Made by a program: the position numbers and the translations under genes. 64,000 nt of DNA from Thamnaconus septentrionalis (Eukaryota > Chordata > Actinopteri > Tetraodontiformes > Monacanthidae). The stretch covers positions 14,931,001 to 14,995,000 of the forward strand of contig CM020513.1 in NCBI GenBank assembly GCA_009823395.1, read 5' to 3'. Shown one piece after another: positions 58,395-64,000 of the stretch. The notes under the pieces are model-generated. The model worked only from the letters and a program-made list of their open reading frames with translations, did not search any database and was not told the origin of the DNA. Numbering within the stretch: the stretch's first letter is position 1; the number at the start of each line of letters is the position of its first letter.

Positions 58395-59633
58395 AAGTCA
58401 GTGTATTAATAGCAAGTATCCAACTCCTATTCTTGGATTTTTCTTTAGTACACCTTATACATTATAAATGTGGTGGAAAAAATTGCTGTCACAAGACTTA
58501 AAAACTGGGCACGTATCAGGATGTGCCAAGCAACTCTCTCTTACTTTTGGATTTTTCCCTCCCAAAAATATCAGTGCGGCGATATGAAACAATTTGTCAT
58601 AGGAACAATATTCCTCTTGACAAAGCCCATTGTATAATAAATAAGCATTGAAGGACCCAATATGTAGCTACCACTTTAAAGATCTACGAAAGCTGAAGCT
58701 TTACAGCGAGTAAAAAAATAAAAAAAAATAAAAAATCTTTCAGCTGATTCACGAAAGAGGAGATAAAAGCCAGTAGATCAAGAAGAAAAAGATTGAAAAG
58801 AAAAATAAATCAGTACCCAGCTGTGGAAAAGATAAAATGGAATAAATATAGAGGGATTGGTAAATAAAAGATGTGGACACTTTTTTTTCTCCCCCTTTGG
58901 AGTAATTTTCTATTCCCACTGCTCTGCACATGAAAGGTCAGCACACAGATGACTGTTACCCTGCCAGTTAGCGCCTTAACCCCATCTTCTCCTGCAGCCT
59001 TAGATGTCAGACACGCATTGATTACTGTTGGGTGACAGAATCAGGCTTGGACGGAGGCGGTGGCAGGAAATTGATTGGGCTGCCTTGTTTTCTGCGAGCG
59101 GTAAAAGGCGAGCGGAAATAAAATAGAATAAAAAAAAAGCCCAGTTGAGGATCAGCGAAGGAGATTGTTGCTCTCCGAGAGGAACAACACCACCGACCTG
59201 CTCCTCTCAGCCCGGTGGAGCGTCCAGTATAAATAAGCACAAGTAATGAACCTGACCACAGAGAAGGAAATCAGGCTTCAAAGCAGGAACAGGGTGTCCT
59301 GAAAGTGACCGTAACCATGACTGAGACCTGATTATGCAAGTAGAGCTCTGTGGAGGGAGGGTGCGTGACACAGGTCACTGAATAACTAAATAATATCTGT
59401 CACGCTGCTTTTTCCTCACCATAATGTCACAATCTGAACTCTTGCATTTTTTTCTCCACAAACTGAGGCAAAAATGTGACTTTAGTCCAAATCATTATCT
59501 TACAACCTGCTGCACAGTTAAGATAAACTGCTTGTTAGTGAGTTTACACAGTAGCCTGAGTGTATCAGAGGATCAACATATTCCACACCTGATGCAAACA
59601 TCAGCAATGAAAAATGAGTGATCAGAACTGATA

Positions 59634-59832
59634 ACTGCAAACTGTGCCCAACTCCCAGTTTAACATGTTCAAGTCTGTCCAAAAAGAGTTGCTGCCAAAA
59701 CGTGTAAGGTAAAGGACAATCCTAAAGGTGTCATAGTTAGAAGAAACTCTGAGATCTATGAAAAGTATAGGAACTCTGATTTTTTTTTGTTGGACAAACA
59801 TGTTAATCTGGGAGTTGGGCACAGTTTGCAGT
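59634..59832. repeat. Inverted repeat, 36-bp arms with 127-bp spacer
   Basis: Arm 59,634-59,669 (ACTGCAAACTGTGCCCAACT through AACATGTT) and arm 59,797-59,832 are reverse complements with one mismatch in 36. Weaker complementarity continues a little further inward (TGTCCAA opposite TTGGACA). It may be a small palindromic MITE or a hairpin-forming transcript. No target duplication was recognised. Confidence 0.9.
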
Positions 59833-61568
59833 GATAAGAGCAAAGAAGAAACTCTGTCATCTATCTTCAAGTTTGTTCAAGTGAAAACTGATAAATCCTT
59901 CTAATCCTAGAAATCGTAGTAATCTATGTATTACTAGAATATTTGTCAGTGCATATTTTACCAAGACGGGCAGCCAGAAACTGTCAGCCTGACACCTTCC
60001 TGACCAAACTGCCAATAGTCATAAAAAGGAAAATTACCAACCCACCTTTGCTGCTCCATCGATTACATAACATATTTGATTAGACTTAAACGATGAAATA
60101 AAGTGGTTTGTGCATCTCCGATCACATTTAATGTGTGCACATCGGAGCGTGATTGGACTTCAGCTTCAGCTGTGGGTTGATCAGCTGTAATGCATCAGCG
60201 AGCTGGGAGGCACCTGCATATTCACAGGTTCAGAATTTCAAATGAGCTCAAAGGAGTAGATTCACACCAAATCATTTCATGGGAAGAAAAATGTGATATT
60301 AAATTGTGTTTCAGGCAGAATTACATTAACACATATTGGAATAACTCCGGATTCGGGTCTCTGCCAAGTCGACAAATTGATTTTTTTTTCTCACTTGGGG
60401 GTTTAAAACTGAATCGTGGAAATACAGAGCTGCTTTCTCACAATTGGTTTGTGGCTCTGCACAAGTCAAATAGAAGGTTAAATGGTGGCGTTTTGTGCAA
60501 AGTGACAGAGACAAAGAGCAGTGGCAATCAAAAAAAAAAAGATAGTAATCAGTCGAGCTTAAAGGCGATGTTTGTTTACCAGAACTCTCCTCCTCATTTT
60601 CAGCCTGCCTTCAGTTTTTACACTCTCGACTTTTAAGAAAACACCATGATGAGAGAACATTTGCTGCATCCTCCATTAAAGGTCGCATATTACAGCAGTT
60701 TTCACATTTTCTATTTTTCATCCCAGGCACCATGCAGTAAACGAGCGTTGCTCAACTTTGCATCCAAAAACTCGACAGACCTCTATGTGGTTTTCTGCAG
60801 AAAGTGATGCTTGGCTGAGCCTTCCATGTGAATGGAAGGGGACAAAAAGGTGGCAGCGAGGTGAAAGAAATCTAAGGAATGGGAAACTTGGCAGGAGGTG
60901 TCAAAAACCTGAGAGCAGTATCCGTGAATAAAGGAATTTTCTTATTTCCCAGCTACTCACTTATTGAGGCACAGATAATTAGAAAATAGCAGTGAATTAG
61001 CCTAACATGGGATGGTTCGAGCCTGGAAGTCATTATTATAAAAAGACCCAGGGGCTGTTGAACTGGAAGATGTTGTACTACTTCAGGTTTGATTTTATAA
61101 CGGAGCCATCAATAGGCATCTTCATCAGCGAGGTTCCATCTTTTAACAATTAATCAAAAGCTGTCTGATTTCTGGGCAAATCTTTTCAATATTTTTTTTC
61201 CTCAGTTTATTTTGCACAGGGAGCAGACAAACGTCCTGTTACAACCAGTCCAAAGACGTGATTATATTTTATCTGAGAGTTTCCAAAGTGCCCTAGGCAA
61301 AGCGTGCTAACCCTAACTATTTTCATTTAGTTCCTCTTTTTAGCCAGCTGGAACTCTGTATGACCTCCCAGTTAGGAAACTGAGCACCGCACACTTGTGA
61401 ATCCCAGCGTGACTCAGAAGTCATTTGAGCAGCAACACACTGGCTTATTTATTTAGCGAATGCAAAGTCCTTAAGCCAAGGTTCTATTAACTGGCTCTAT
61501 TAAAGGTGAGCACAATTATCAGAGCCTGCATCTAACTGGGTGTTTGACCGCCCTGGTTTTGGAGGTCA

Positions 61569-61605
61569 CCATCCATCCATCCATCCATCCATCCATCCAT
61601 CCATC
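61569..61605. repeat. (CATC)n tetranucleotide repeat
   Basis: About nine CATC units, the same simple motif that ends many fish LINEs in opposite orientation. Confidence 0.92.
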
Positions 61606-64000
61606 GTGATAATGCAGGAGTCGTAGATTCAGTGGCTGATTTACTGGCTTTCAAAAACAAAACCTGTGAGTCCTCTGACTGACATTCTCTCTGATTTGTG
61701 ATCAAGGTTCCTTCAGAGTGGGCACATAATGAACAGATAAAAGTAGAGAGTCAAAGTCATGGCGTCATAGTTATATTTACATTAACATAAGTTAAAGTAG
61801 CCAGTAAATGCCAACATAATAATAAAAAAAACATTCTGTGGCAGCATCCCAACACTTCCATTAGTGTTCTTTACAAAAGAGTTATTGTGATTTTCTGCAG
61901 ACTTGGACTTGCATCAAAGACCACTTTCATCAGTCAACTGCTGCAGAGAAGGAAACATTTCTAACCTCTTTAAGCTCATTGCATTGTCACACACACAAAC
62001 ACAAGCACGCACCTACACACAACGCATGTGTGCACGCTCTGAACAAAATGAAGCAGGCTAACGCCACGTGGATTCTGATGCTAAAAGGGTGGGATGAGGC
62101 TTTCTGGGATTTGCGATGCCTGCCAAGCCGCCTGTTGTCGGCACAAAGATGCACACAATGTGCTTCATGGAGCGATGCAACTTTTCGCGTCTTCTTGATC
62201 CTGTATTTATACGCCTTGCGTGAAGTTGTTTTCCCTGCTCTCCCACAGCAAATCATCTTCCTCCATCTAATCCTCTCCTCTGCACCATCCTGTCTAACAC
62301 TAAACTAACTTCATTTTCTCTTTTACTCCATCCATGCATCTCCTCTTTGGTCTCCAGACCTCCTGCCTGCCAGTTCCAACCTCAGTGTCCTCCCACTGAT
62401 ATGTTCACTGTCCCTCCGCTGGACATGTCCAACCTCTCAGTCTGGCCTCTCTGGTTTCATCCAAGACATCTAACATGCGCTGCCCCTCAGATGTACTCTG
62501 CTCCTGTCCATCCTGGTCACTCCCGAAGAGAAGCTCAACATTTTTGTCCCTGCTGCCTTTAGTTCGGCCTGCTGTGTTTGCTCAGCACCACTGGTTCTAA
62601 AGCAGACAACAGTTCTCACAATGCAGCAGCTCCCTCTGACCTTCTCACTCCAACATCCCCAAAGCAAATACCGCAGCTGTGCTACTTCTTCTCGTCATGA
62701 GACCAGCAATGCTCACTTTTGCCCCTGGTCTAGTTTCCACTTCTCTTCTCCAAACTTAATCATATTACTCATAAAAAAAGTTTTCGTCTTGCTACACTGA
62801 AATAAAATATATTTCCAGGTTACATCCAGAGGGGAGTGGCACAGACAGAGCCTTTGTAAAAGTGTCTCCTTGTTTTAGAGGCTGCATTATTTATGGAGAG
62901 TGAGTAGGGCAAGGAAGAGAGAAATAGAGTGAGAGAACCAATGTTAAAAAAAAGATTGAATACTCAATCCAGGCCTGGTCATTCACATCAGATACTGCTG
63001 ATCAAATAAAAGTTTGCTTATGCGCTATTCTAAAAATCAAGCAAACTGCTCCACCAAGTCAAATGTTAGCGTGACGTGAGTGAGTGGAGAAAATAAAGGA
63101 GCGGCCTGGCTGCTCCATGTGCAGCTGAGGCTGACGGCACAGTTATAAGGCACAACAAACAGCTGTCTGCTCGGTAATTAGCTCCCCTGCAGCCCCGTCT
63201 TCTCTGCCTTCTTAGGTAGGAACGCAGAAAGGTTAATGGAAACGCAGAAATGCATCGTTTGTGAGCAAACATACACACGCAGCTCTGCGGGATCATGAGC
63301 ACACCGCTGATTGATTCATTAGCCTCTGCCTTTTTATTATGCATTCATTAGGCAGCTTCTCCTTTATCAAATATGCTCTACAATGACTGCCTTCTGCTGC
63401 GTTTTTTGATTATTTTTTTTTAGATCTGTGAAACGGTGAATAGCCAAATTAGACCAGCCCAGTTGAGCAGGGCCCCTATTAATCATCCACTGGTCTCTCG
63501 GTGAGCATGCTTTGCCTATTATATTATAACACTGGTGTGATTTACAATTCTATTTCTGGGTATTTTTAAATAGGGATCGAGGCATAACTCCAACATGACA
63601 AAGTCAGTCGTGTTAAGGCAGAAAAAAAGCGACACGTCTCTTAGAAAGAGTTGTTTTGTTGCAGTTTTCCTTTAATCGCTCTGCTTGGGGTTCCAGAAAA
63701 AGCAATTGTCCGTCTAATCCCCGGAGAGATGACAGTGGCGTTTTCGACAGAATCCCAGCCTATTAAAATCACCTTGGGATTACCTTCAGCGAGACTGGTG
63801 GAGGGGTGTGGGTGGGGAGACCAGCAAGTGAAATAAGATTTGGGTGAAGCCGGGCAAGACAAGGAAACACTGACACAGACAAACAGAGGCAGGTGGGCGG
63901 TGATCAATTGTGTCACCATTGTGTCTTGATGCTCAAAAAGTTGTTGATTAAAAAAAACTACTGCAACTTCATGTTAGTGAACCACATTCAATGCTGCAGA

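Larger units (their letters stand above)
53296..64000 (-). other. ldlrad3: ldlrad3 intron 1 or upstream DNA (partial)
   Basis: By phase, an upstream exon must end with one base (expected G) of the Glu codon that opens exon 2 and must encode the start and signal peptide. I found no minus-strand ATG with a short hydrophobic stretch and phase-1 donor, and no CpG-island-like promoter, so exon 1 is probably beyond 64,000. Apart from the listed repeats I see no gene. An unlisted short exon cannot be excluded, because such exons are too small to recognise by eye. Confidence 0.6.

Overview
The window is eukaryotic DNA, almost certainly from a ray-finned (teleost) fish. The signs are large introns with GT-AG splice sites, abundant (CA)n/(GA)n microsatellites, a fish-style hAT MITE and LINE tails, nuclear tRNA-Asn genes with intronless cloverleaves and Pol III T-runs, and one recognisable vertebrate protein gene. 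There are no prokaryotic operons. The many short open frames are chance frames in introns, repeats and intergenic DNA.

Layout. (1) 1-7,550 is intergenic DNA with four tRNA-Asn(GTT) genes: one on the minus strand at 260-333, and three on the plus strand at 4989, 6725 and 7475. Two of the plus copies lie in a tandem duplication of roughly 0.75 kb, offset about 1.7-1.8 kb. (2) 7,880-12,770 is an unusual block. A pair of inverted repeats of about 80 bp brackets a 71-bp-arm hairpin followed by about 4.3 kb of tandem satellite (unit about 170-196 bp, about two dozen copies), in which every unit carries telomere-type TTAGGG runs. (3) 13,505-53,295 is the minus-strand gene for LDL receptor class A domain containing 3 (ldlrad3). 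Five exons can be defined to the base by splice sites and reading phase: three LDL-A modules, one exon for the transmembrane segment and proximal tail, and a terminal exon with the stop codon and 3' UTR. The signal-peptide exon was not found and probably lies beyond 64,000. (4) The introns, especially the 27-kb intron 4, hold an antisense tRNA-Asn gene, a complete hAT-type MITE with an 8-bp target-site duplication, a THAP-domain pseudogene, a near-perfect RFX X-box, CpG-rich patches, homeodomain-type TAATTA clusters and many simple repeats. (5) 53,296-64,000 is partial intron 1 or upstream DNA, with a LINE tail, a strong 36-bp inverted repeat and simple repeats.

The encoded protein is a single-pass type I membrane receptor. 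Its cytoplasmic tail carries a PPxY motif for WW-domain (NEDD4-family) ubiquitin ligases. This copy shows several in-frame micro-duplications (YPSIT twice, SDGELP twice, seven His) and appears to keep only one of the PPxY-like motifs I recall from mammals. The least explained structure is the inverted-repeat-bounded telomere-motif satellite; I cannot say whether it is a new transposon family or a known fish satellite without a database search.
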